From: an uncultured Oscillibacter sp.
Lineage (GTDB): Bacteria > Bacillota > Clostridia > Oscillospirales > Oscillospiraceae
Reading direction: 5' to 3'
Length of the DNA stretch: 20,291 bases
Assembly (NCBI GenBank): GCA_910576845.1
Contig: CAJTJA010000043.1
Location: forward strand, 1 to 20,291
Position numbers and translations under genes: made by a program. Of the stretch, positions 14,055-20,278 are shown piece by piece (the stretch's first letter is position 1; each line of letters opens with the position of its first letter). The notes beneath the pieces were generated by a model that did no database searches, was not told the origin of the DNA, and saw nothing but the letters and a program-made list of their open reading frames with translations.

Positions 14055-14621
14055 TTACAGGCTCGGGAACCGGCGGCGCACATAGGCGCTCCGCCGGAGG
14101 GCCAGCGCCAGCAGCGTGGACGCGGACACGCCAAAAACGGCCTGAACCAAGTTGCTGGGAATGCCCGCCGCACTGCCCATAAGGCATAAGCTAAAAGCTC
14201 CGCCACCGGAAAACGCCGCCAGCAGCGCGTCGAACAGCCAATATCCCAAAACCATAAGCGTCTCCGCCGCCGCCGCGCAGAGAATCAATCCCCTCTTCCC
14301 CAGAGCCCGATAAAGCAGCGCCGCTATGAAGGCCATAGCGGCCTTAATTATCAGAGTGGCCGGAACATAAACGGCATAGCCGGACAGCAGATCCGCCATG
14401 GCCGGCCCTATGCCCCCAGCGGCCGCGCCATATACCGGCCCCAGCAGCCACGCCCCCAAAAGAACCGCCGTGTCTCCAAGATTCATATACCCGCCGGTGG
14501 GAGATGGAATCTGCAAAACCATCGTTGCCGCACAGCCCAGAGCGGCAAAAAGGCCTGCCGTCACCAGCATCTTCACGCTCACTCCGCCCGCAAAGGTTTC
14601 CCGCTTTAATATATTCTCCAT
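14055..14621 (-). CDS. ECF-type vitamin transporter S component (PF07155-like)
   Basis: A 188-residue membrane protein with about five to six hydrophobic helices. Family features include KMLVTAGLFAALGCAATMV near the N-terminus, PTGGYMNLGD (about 41-50), GPVYGAAAGGIGPAMADLLSG (about 61-81) and YVPATLIIKAAMAFIAALL. The S component captures a vitamin or precursor and works with a shared energising module (EcfT and two ATPases), which is encoded elsewhere. The substrate cannot be read from sequence, but the divergent neighbour is a MocR/PdxR-like regulator, so vitamin B6 is a reasonable guess; PF07155 members have also been linked to thiamine precursors. The start has AAGGAG about 10 nt upstream. 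Confidence 0.88.
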   Translation of the reverse strand: MENILKRETFAGGVSVKMLVTAGLFAALGCAATMVLQIPSPTGGYMNLGDTAVLLGAWLLGPVYGAAAGGIGPAMADLLSGYAVYVPATLIIKAAMAFIAALLYRALGKRGLILCAAAAETLMVLGYWLFDALLAAFSGGGAFSLCLMGSAAGIPSNLVQAVFGVSASTLLALALRRSAYVRRRFPSL

Positions 14622-14684
14622 GATTTCTCAGCTCCTTTTTTGTTTGCGCCGTTAAAAAGTATTCTTAGGAAAGCTCTGGCTATG

Positions 14685-14718
14685 TTGCTATCATACCTCC
14701 AGCGTGATATGATTGAAA
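14685..14718. promoter_or_regulatory. Face-to-face divergent promoters for mocR-like and ECF S genes
   Basis: Plus strand: TTGCTA (14685-14690), 17-nt spacer, TATGAT (14708-14713), serving the MocR-like gene. Minus strand: TTTCAA (14713-14718), 17-nt spacer, TATGAT (14690-14695), serving the S component. The two -10 boxes form an inverted repeat ATCATA-N12-TATGAT, and each sits against the other's -35. The two promoters cannot be used at once, which suits control by the MocR-like protein itself. The minus-strand -35 is weak, as expected if it needs activation. Confidence 0.58.
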
Positions 14719-14765
14719 TATCCAAAATATATATTTTTTATAGTATCAGGCAAGGAGCTGATCGT

Positions 14766-16253
14766 ATGCTTACATACAATATGGAAGCGCGGGGCCGTCT
14801 CTCCCTTTACGAGTATCTCTACCGCCGCCTCAGGGACGATATCCTGAGCGGTGCTCTGGCAGCGGGCGAACGCCTTCCCTCCAAGCGGGCGTTGGCGGAG
14901 CATCTGCAAATTTCCGTTATCACGGTGGAGGGGGCCTACCGGCAGTTAGAGGCAGAGGGCTACGTGGACACCCGGCCCCGCCTGGGCTTTTTTGTCTCTC
15001 CGGTAGACCGGACTCCCGCCGCACCTGCCATTAAAACCAGCATCCCGGCACAGCCGGAAGCGCCGGCCTGGAAACTGGACCTGAAGAGCGGACAAATAGA
15101 CCCGTCCTGCTTTCCATCCGCTCTCTGGGCACGTTTAACCCGGCAGGTTCTCTCCGAGGGAGGACACCTGGCCCCGGTTCCCCCTCAGGGCCTTTCCATC
15201 CTGCGGCAGGCTATCGCAAAAGACCTGCGGGACTTTAAAGGCATGGCGGTTTCTCCAGAACAGATCGTGGTAGGCGCGGGGGCGGAGTATCTATATTTGC
15301 TCCTCGTCCAGCTCCTGGGCCGGGAGACCGTCTTTGCTCTGGAGGACCCCGGCTATCCAAAAATCCGCCAGGTTTACGGCAAGTGGGGTGCGCTCTGCCG
15401 CCCCATCCCTCTGGACGGGCAGGGCATGGCCCTGGAACCCCTGTATGAATCCGGAGCCACGGCAGTTCACCTCTCCCCCGCCCATCACTATCCCACAGGC
15501 ATTGTCACCCCCATTGCCCGGCGGCAGGCCCTCCTCCGCTGGGCAGAAAAGACGGACGGGATCATCATTGAGGACGATTATGACAGCGAGTTCCGCTTCA
15601 CCGGTCGGCCCATTCCCACCCTGCAAAGCATTGATACCTGTGAGCGGGTAATTTACATGAACACATTTTCTCAAACCATCTCCCCTTCTATGCGGGTGGG
15701 TTTTATGGTCCTTCCGCCTCACCTCCTGGAGCGCTGGCGGAAGGAACTTGGATTCTATGCCTCTACAGTCCCCGCTCTGGATCAGCATGTCCTGGCCCGC
15801 TTTCTTGGCGGCGGGGGAAGCCCCGCCGGCAGCTGGTATGAACAGCACCTCTCCCGGATGCGAAAAAAATACCGTCTTCGCCGGGCAGCGATTCTGGACG
15901 CCTTTTCCGCCTGTCCCTTCACTGCGGCAGTCACAGACCGGGGGGCGGGGCTGCACTTCCTTCTCCGGCTGAACACAGAGGAAAATGACGAAGCCCTCCG
16001 CCAAAAGGCGGAGGGCCTGGGAGTGCGTCTTGGTTTTTTATCGGAATATGCCGTCATTCCCAAAGCCGCTTATAACCACATACTGGTGGTAAATTACGCG
16101 GGACTGAATGTGGAGCGCCTGTCAGAGGCTGTGGAACTTCTGAGCGAGGTCTTCATGACCTCTCTGCAGCCCAAGCGGCCTGCCGGGCCTCCCCGCCCCG
16201 GCGGAAGCGGACCAGCCCCGTTCGATCCAGGGCAGTCATCACTGCCGGAATGA
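14766..16253 (+). CDS. MocR/PdxR-like GntR-family regulator with aminotransferase domain (Lys-to-Gln at PLP site)
   Basis: A 495-residue regulator. Residues about 5-75 are a GntR winged helix (YEYLYRRLRDDILSG...LPSKRALAEHLQIS..TVEGAYRQLEAEGYV). Residues about 110-465 are a fold-type I aminotransferase-like domain with EDPGYPKIRQVY, SPAHHYPTG and IIEDDYDSEFRF (PLP-contacting Asp and Tyr kept). In the segment that should read TFSKT, the sequence is NTFSQTISPSMRVGFMVLP: codon CAA at 15672 gives Gln303 in place of the Schiff-base Lys. MocR proteins such as PdxR use PLP to sense B6 status. AAGGAG 8 nt before 14766 sets the start, not the open ATG at 14640. A 30-residue Pro/Gly-rich tail overlaps the next gene. 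It may bind PLP weakly, or use another ligand. Confidence 0.92.
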   Translation: MLTYNMEARGRLSLYEYLYRRLRDDILSGALAAGERLPSKRALAEHLQISVITVEGAYRQLEAEGYVDTRPRLGFFVSPVDRTPAAPAIKTSIPAQPEAPAWKLDLKSGQIDPSCFPSALWARLTRQVLSEGGHLAPVPPQGLSILRQAIAKDLRDFKGMAVSPEQIVVGAGAEYLYLLLVQLLGRETVFALEDPGYPKIRQVYGKWGALCRPIPLDGQGMALEPLYESGATAVHLSPAHHYPTGIVTPIARRQALLRWAEKTDGIIIEDDYDSEFRFTGRPIPTLQSIDTCERVIYMNTFSQTISPSMRVGFMVLPPHLLERWRKELGFYASTVPALDQHVLARFLGGGGSPAGSWYEQHLSRMRKKYRLRRAAILDAFSACPFTAAVTDRGAGLHFLLRLNTEENDEALRQKAEGLGVRLGFLSEYAVIPKAAYNHILVVNYAGLNVERLSEAVELLSEVFMTSLQPKRPAGPPRPGGSGPAPFDPGQSSLPE

Positions 16254-16743
16254 AGACCAGCTGGAGGATGATGCCGGGAATGGCGGTAAAAAATGCGCCG
16301 GAGAGAAACAGCTCCCAAGTGAACGTCTGCCCGGACACGCCGGAGAGAAGCACCTTGGCCACAGCCCAGACCACCCGCCCGCCGATCATGGCCAGAAGCA
16401 GGCAGCGGTACAGGGCAATAACGCACTGCCAGCGGGACCGGGCATAGAGAAAGCCCGCCAGGAACCCATAAGCCGCCAGCTCAAAAGTCATGGCCAAGGC
16501 TGCGTAAAAGGGAGGCGTTCCCGCCAAAAAACAGCGCAGCAACGGCAGGAGAAAACCTGTTGCCAAGCCGTACCGCCAGCCGCAGAGGAAGCCGCACAAC
16601 AGCACCGGAAGGTGCATCGGGCAGAGCATCTGCCCGATCTGGGGAATCTGCCCGGTAAAGAAGGGCAGAAGGTAGCCGAGGGCCAGCAGCATAGCGGCAG
16701 TGGCCAATGTCTGGGCAGGGCGCTGGGTCTTTGTTTCATTCAT
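16153..16743 (-). CDS. ECF-type transporter S component (second, PF12822-like)
   Basis: A 196-residue protein with about five to six membrane helices. It has the S-component pattern LATAAMLLALGYLLPFF, then QIGQMLCPMHLPVLLCGFLCG (about 36-55) and YGLATGFLLPLLR, followed by the ELAAYGFLAGFLYAR helix and a positively charged cytoplasmic tail. It would supply substrate recognition to a shared ECF module encoded elsewhere. The substrate is unknown; linkage to the MocR-like gene suggests a B6 compound or another cofactor precursor. Its 3' end overlaps the 3' end of the MocR-like gene by 101 nt, tail to tail. The start has AAAGGAG about 9 nt upstream. A hairpin-rich leader of about 75 nt precedes it. 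Confidence 0.86.
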   Translation of the reverse strand: MNETKTQRPAQTLATAAMLLALGYLLPFFTGQIPQIGQMLCPMHLPVLLCGFLCGWRYGLATGFLLPLLRCFLAGTPPFYAALAMTFELAAYGFLAGFLYARSRWQCVIALYRCLLLAMIGGRVVWAVAKVLLSGVSGQTFTWELFLSGAFFTAIPGIILQLVFIPAVMTALDRTGLVRFRRGGEARQAAWAAERS

Positions 16744-16790
16744 TGGGAAAAACTCCTTTAACCAAATTCGTCTTCCCGTCTTCTGACAGT

Positions 16791-16811
16791 CCGCCGCCTT
16801 CCTGGCGGCGG
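16791..16811 (-). promoter_or_regulatory. GC-rich hairpin in the leader of the second S-component gene
   Basis: CCGCCGCC and GGCGGCGG form an 8-bp perfect stem around a 5-nt loop, inside the predicted leader. A second small stem, GCGGG/CCCGC, lies just before it. No T-run follows, and I cannot match the leader to a known riboswitch. It could affect translation or mRNA stability. Confidence 0.4.
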
Positions 16812-16825
16812 GTTGTTTCCCGCTC

Positions 16826-16864
16826 AGTATATCACAGGGGGCTTGGTTCTGCCAAGCCCCTTTT
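16826..16864. promoter_or_regulatory. Promoter of the second S-component gene, overlapping a hairpin
   Basis: Minus strand: TTGGCA (16850-16855), 18-nt spacer, TATACT (16826-16831), pointing to the S-component gene. The -35 lies inside a perfect 9-bp palindrome, GGGGCTTGG (16838-16846) with CCAAGCCCC (16852-16860). On the plus strand this stem is followed by TTTTCCTTAT, so it can also act as a terminator for plus-strand transcription coming through from the MocR-like gene. It lies just beyond the stop of the kinase gene (16867). Confidence 0.5.
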
Positions 16865-16866
16865 CC

Positions 16867-18024
16867 TTATGTTCCATCAAAGAATCCCGTGGTGTCCACT
16901 ACCAAATCCGCGGCCTTCTCCGTGCCGCAGGCGGCGAAATACCGCTCCTCCAGGGTCCTCCATACCCGGTCGAAGGTGGGGTAGTAGTCTCCTTCCCGGG
17001 CCTGGAGGCGGCGGGTCTGCTCCTCCCGCTCACAGGTGAGGAAAATCTTATAGTCGTAGTACCCTGCCAGGGAGGGGTGCTGGGAGTAGGTGCCCTCCAC
17101 GAGGATCAGCTCCACATCGTCCGGGTCAATTTCGATGGGATTTCCGTACTCATCCGGTACAGGGGCGCCGGAGAGAACGGGCAGATATGCCATCGGTTTT
17201 CCGGAGCGGACCGGAAGCAAAATTTCCCTCCGGAGCCGCTCCAGGTTCATATTTCCGGCGGGAGTCTCCATCCAGTCCAGAGCCCGCTTCTCCCAGGGGA
17301 GATAGAAATCGTCCATGTGGACCGTCCGCTTCCTCCCGGGGATCAGCCGCTCCACAATACTAGAGAAGCCGGTCTTTCCGCTGCCGCACCGGCCGTCTGC
17401 GGCCACAAGGAAGGGACGGACACCGTGGCGGCGCAGGTACGCGCTGGCACGCTCTCCCGGCAGCTGGTCCCCCGGACGGGGAAGCCGCAGATAAGCGGTG
17501 TAATGCTCCCGGGACAGCCGGTCAATGGGAACCAGCGCCGGAAGGAACCTGGCATAGTCCTGCCGCAGAACCCGGTAATGAGGACGGTAGGCTCTCCGGA
17601 ACGCCTCGCTGTGGTGAACAGGGGGACAACCTTCCCTCCGCCAGGCCGTCAAGTATCCCTCCAGGCCCGGGACAGGGAGGGCAGCCAGCTGTTCCAGCGT
17701 TTCGGAAAGCTCCGCCGCCGTTCCCTCCGCAGCCCCCATAGTCTGCGTGAACATCCGTCCAATCAGAGGCAGCTCCCACAACGCGGAAAGGGCCCGGGTG
17801 ATATGAAGACGGCACAGGCCGTTTCCAATGGGCTCCGGAGGAATGGGCTCCGTCCCAGCCTTCTTATGCTCCTCCAGCAGGGCCGCCAGCACCTTGTCCG
17901 GACTCTGGACCATATGGGCGGGACCAAAGGTACTCTGATAGGCCAGTTTGGCAAAGTCCTGGGGTTCCATCGCCGGGTAACGCGCCCAGTGCACCCTGGC
18001 GATTTCCAGAAAAACCGTGCTCAC
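16867..18024 (-). CDS. Uncharacterised N-terminal domain fused to a uridine-kinase-like P-loop domain
   Basis: A 385-residue protein. Residues about 1-180 form a domain of unknown function seen as a family in Clostridia and Bacteroides: KLAYQSTFGPAHMV, EPIGNGLCRLHI (about 64-75) and VHHSEAFRRAYRPHYRV (about 136-152). Residues about 200-385 are a uridine-kinase-like P-loop domain with Walker A GRCGSGKT (211-218), HMDDFYLPW (236-244) and ILVEGTYSQHPSL (about 307-319). The second domain likely phosphorylates a nucleoside or other small molecule. The GTG start overlaps the DUF3842 stop (GTGA). An open frame runs further upstream but there it only shadows DUF3842. It is the last gene of the aldo/keto reductase operon. 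Confidence 0.82.
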   Translation of the reverse strand: MSTVFLEIARVHWARYPAMEPQDFAKLAYQSTFGPAHMVQSPDKVLAALLEEHKKAGTEPIPPEPIGNGLCRLHITRALSALWELPLIGRMFTQTMGAAEGTAAELSETLEQLAALPVPGLEGYLTAWRREGCPPVHHSEAFRRAYRPHYRVLRQDYARFLPALVPIDRLSREHYTAYLRLPRPGDQLPGERASAYLRRHGVRPFLVAADGRCGSGKTGFSSIVERLIPGRKRTVHMDDFYLPWEKRALDWMETPAGNMNLERLRREILLPVRSGKPMAYLPVLSGAPVPDEYGNPIEIDPDDVELILVEGTYSQHPSLAGYYDYKIFLTCEREEQTRRLQAREGDYYPTFDRVWRTLEERYFAACGTEKAADLVVDTTGFFDGT

Positions 18025-18446
18025 GGTTCCAGCTCCTTTACCGCCAGTTCCGCCGCCCGGCAGAGGTACTCCTCCAGGCGGCGCTCCTCTACCCCCGCCA
18101 CGTACACCCCGCAGGAGGCGGAGGGAATCAAAATTTTCACCGCCCCGGACCCGGAGACGGCGGAAGCCATGGCGGGAGATACCTCTCCCAGGATTCCGTT
18201 TGCCAGAATCACCCCTATGGGCCCTAAAATCACATCCGCCCTGGCTGCGTTGTGCACCACGGCATTCTCCCCGGTAGCACCCTGGGCCGCCCCGGCCTTC
18301 AGCATGGCGGCGGTGGCCGCCGTGTTGGTCCCCACACAGAGGAGGCGGCAGTCCGCAGGCAGACGAGGCTTCAGCATCTGCACCAGACGGCTGCCCACGC
18401 CGCCGCCCTGCCCATCCAGGATCAAAACCGTGCGGTTCCGGTTCAT
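18021..18446 (-). CDS. DUF3842 family protein
   Basis: A 141-residue protein with a Rossmann-like N-terminal loop, ILDGQGGGVGSRLVQMLK, followed by CVGTNTAATAAMLKAGA, TGENAVVHNAARADVILGPIG and the EVSPAMASAVSGSGAVKILIP stretch. This matches DUF3842, a Clostridia family of unknown function; the glycine-rich loop suggests binding of a nucleotide or dinucleotide. Both a GTG (18455) and an ATG (18446) are possible; GGGAGG lies 8 nt ahead of the ATG, so I use that. It begins 5 nt after the aldo/keto reductase stop and its own stop overlaps the kinase start, so all three genes form one operon. Confidence 0.9.
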   Translation of the reverse strand: MNRNRTVLILDGQGGGVGSRLVQMLKPRLPADCRLLCVGTNTAATAAMLKAGAAQGATGENAVVHNAARADVILGPIGVILANGILGEVSPAMASAVSGSGAVKILIPSASCGVYVAGVEERRLEEYLCRAAELAVKELEP

Positions 18447-18451
18447 ATCTC

Positions 18452-19600
18452 TCACCTCCCGAAGAGCTCTGCCGCCCGGCGCATATTCTCCATGACAGGC
18501 ACAGCGAAGGGACAGCGCTTCTCACAGGCCCCGCACCGGACGCACTCCCCCGCGCCGTGGAACAGAGCGGCATAGTGTTCCCGGACCGTCTCCGGGACGG
18601 CGCCCTGGGCCAGAGAGAGATTTAAAAATTTAGTGACATCCGCCACAGCAATGCCCTTGGGGCAGGGAGCGCAGTGGCCGCAGTACATACAGTGGCCCTT
18701 CCAGCTGATTTTCGGCAGATCCGCCAGGGCGGCGGCATAATCCCGTTCCGTCTCCGGAGCCTCCTCAAAGGCAATGCTTCGCTTCAAATCCTCCAGGTTT
18801 CGGGCTCCGGACATTATGCAGGCCACAGCGGGCCGGTCCAAGGCGTACTGGAGGCACTGGAAGTCTGTCAGAGCCTTTCCCGCCGGGGAAAGGCCATCGC
18901 TGAGCAGATCACCGCCCCCAAAAGCCTTCATCACCGTGATTCCGACCCCCAACCGCTGGCACGCCTCATACAGCGCCTGCCGCTCCGGGTCCATATTTAC
19001 CAGCGGAGCCTCGTAATTTTTCGGAGCCCACAGCTCTTCCACATCCTCCCCGGCAGGCTGAAGATCGTAACACGGGTTGACACTGAACATCAGAACATCA
19101 ATAAGCCCGGTATTCACCGCCGCCAATGCCACTTGGGGATTATGGCTGGAAAGCCCCACACAGCCGATGGTCCCTGCCGCCTTCAGCTCCAAAGCGTATT
19201 TCATAACGGGGCCGTTTTTGACCGCTTCCCAGTCCGCCAGAGAATCCACATAGTGAACCATGCCAATCTCCACATGGTCTGTCTCCAGCCGCCGGAGCTG
19301 ATCCTCAAAGCCCGCTTGGACTTCCGCCATATCCCGTGTCCGCTTATACTGTCCGTCCTTCCAAATGGTACACAGGTGCGCCTGAAGAACGAACTTCTCC
19401 CGCCGTCCCCGAAGGGCCTGACCCAAGTTGGAGCGGAAATCCGGGTTGGGGGCATAGAGATCCATGCAGTTTACCCCTGCCGCTTCCATAACGTCTACCC
19501 ACTCTCTCACCTCTTCAGGGCTCTTTTCCAAAAATCCTTCACAGCCCACTCCGATCTCACCGGCCCGAATGCCGGTCCTTCCCAAAATACGATATCGCAT
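18452..19600 (-). CDS. Aldo/keto reductase with two 4Fe-4S-type cysteine clusters
   Basis: A 382-residue protein: an aldo/keto reductase TIM barrel (about residues 1-280) and a ferredoxin-like C-terminal part. The clusters are CMYCGHCAPCPKG (Cys304, 307, 310, 313) and CVRCGACEKRCPF (Cys353, 356, 359, 363). The barrel begins MRYRILGRTGIRAGEIGVG, has Tyr49 in MDLYAPNP, His116 in MVHYVDS, and SVNPCYDLQPAG and MSGARNLEDLKRS later. Where the AKR catalytic Lys is expected the sequence is FVLQAHL, with Gln73, so redox chemistry may differ from classical AKRs. GGAGG 8 nt upstream and the family N-terminus select the ATG at 19600 over the open ATG at 19627. It leads a three-gene operon under a MerR-type promoter. 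Confidence 0.92.
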   Translation of the reverse strand: MRYRILGRTGIRAGEIGVGCEGFLEKSPEEVREWVDVMEAAGVNCMDLYAPNPDFRSNLGQALRGRREKFVLQAHLCTIWKDGQYKRTRDMAEVQAGFEDQLRRLETDHVEIGMVHYVDSLADWEAVKNGPVMKYALELKAAGTIGCVGLSSHNPQVALAAVNTGLIDVLMFSVNPCYDLQPAGEDVEELWAPKNYEAPLVNMDPERQALYEACQRLGVGITVMKAFGGGDLLSDGLSPAGKALTDFQCLQYALDRPAVACIMSGARNLEDLKRSIAFEEAPETERDYAAALADLPKISWKGHCMYCGHCAPCPKGIAVADVTKFLNLSLAQGAVPETVREHYAALFHGAGECVRCGACEKRCPFAVPVMENMRRAAELFGR

Positions 19601-19647
19601 CACATGCGCCTCCTTCGCCGTATTCAAGGTGTGCCTTATTAAAGCTT

Positions 19648-19678
19648 AGCATACCATGTGGAGTCCACTCCATGTCAA
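19648..19678 (-). promoter_or_regulatory. MerR-type promoter and operator for the aldo/keto reductase operon
   Basis: On the minus strand, TTGACA (19673-19678), a long 19-nt spacer and TATGCT (19648-19653). A dyad, TGGAGT-N2-ACTCCA (19659-19672), fills the spacer. A 19-nt spacer with a central dyad is the hallmark of promoters activated by MerR-family proteins, which untwist the DNA to bring the boxes into line. The start would be near 19641, 41 nt before the gene. No merR-like gene lies in the window. Confidence 0.75.
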
Positions 19679-19845
19679 GAGGCTTTTCATACTTCTCCAT
19701 TGGCAATCCTTCTTTGCCTGAAAAACTGCGGACACTTCCTCACTTGGCAGTTGCTGAAAAAAACCGCTCTATCCTTTGCCGCAAATCCAATGCCGGAATA
19801 CAAAGCAGGAAATGATAAACCCACTTCTCAGAGACCATTTGAAAC

Positions 19846-19965
19846 ATGGCGGAATGCCCGAAAAAGAGATATCTTTTACCCAGGCGGGTATATGACATCC
19901 CTGAGGCACGCCGCCAACGGCTCCACAGGGCAGCGCAGCGTTCCGCAGAAATCCTGGCGGATTGA
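19846..19965 (+). pseudogene. Short basic reading frame, possible gene remnant
   Basis: About 39 codons with an Arg/Lys-rich, helical, protein-like sequence (for example RRVYDIPEARRQRLHRAAQR). No ribosome binding site precedes the ATG. I do not recognise a family. It lies in a 500-base stretch between the MerR-type promoter and the next possible gene that otherwise holds nothing I can support. It may be a decayed fragment or a chance frame. Confidence 0.2.
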
Positions 19966-20075
19966 ATATAATTCAGCGAAGCGTTAGCGGAAAATGACCT
20001 CCTCGTTGTATGCCTTGACACTTTTCAAACAAGGCCTGAAAAAACGGATTTTTTACAACCGCTTTCCATGAAAGT

Positions 20076-20112
20076 AAAGCTGCGAAAGCAAAATCAGCTT
20101 TTCCCATTTTTT
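20076..20112 (+). terminator. Weak terminator-like hairpin
   Basis: AAAGCTG (20076-20082) pairs with CAGCTTT (20095-20101) around a 12-nt loop; then come TCCCATTTTTT. The stem is short and no convincing gene ends just before it, so its role is uncertain. Confidence 0.3.
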
Positions 20113-20128
20113 AAGGAGAACGGGAAAC

Positions 20129-20269
20129 GTGAAAAAGCAGCCAAAAACGTACAGAACAATTGAATATTTTATGGAATGCCAGAATCCCTCAAAGATATCT
20201 GACGCACATAATCCCGGATTCCGCCGCATAGGATGGACCAACAAGAGGCAGGGAGTGAGGGTGTTTTGA
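20129..20269 (+). CDS. Possible 46-residue protein of unknown function
   Basis: A GTG-initiated frame with AAGGAG about 10 nt upstream, encoding a basic 46-residue protein. It has an N-terminal KKQPKTYRTIEYFMECQNP and a C-terminal part rich in Arg, Gly and aromatic residues (NPGFRRIGWTNKRQGVRVF). Composition and the ribosome binding site suggest it is translated. I recognise no family. Another possible start follows 9 nt after its stop, so it could be the first gene of a small operon leaving the window. Confidence 0.4.
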   Translation: MKKQPKTYRTIEYFMECQNPSKISDAHNPGFRRIGWTNKRQGVRVF

Positions 20270-20278
20270 AGGGAAACA

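Noticed and set aside
13904..14206. Minus-strand 100-residue open frame after the first S-component gene
   Set aside because: It overlaps the S-component gene in another frame, has no ribosome binding site, and its downstream half has no recognisable pattern.
16813..18495. 560-residue plus-strand open frame
   Set aside because: It is antisense to the kinase fusion and DUF3842 genes. Its sequence is Pro/Gly/Arg-rich without any motif, typical of open antisense frames in GC-rich DNA.
18025..18573. Long minus-strand open frame extending the kinase fusion to 568 residues
   Set aside because: Upstream of 18024 it only runs through DUF3842 and the reductase C-terminus in another frame, with low-complexity Gly/Arg/Pro composition. 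The GTGA overlap marks the true start.
19740..20021. 93-residue minus-strand frame
   Set aside because: No start signal, no family pattern, and it spans a region with only fragmentary reading frames on both strands.
20053..20244. Minus-strand 63-residue frame with a hydrophobic segment
   Set aside because: It is opposite the better supported GTG-initiated plus-strand frame and has no convincing ribosome binding site; the hydrophobic stretch comes from reading A-rich DNA on the other strand.
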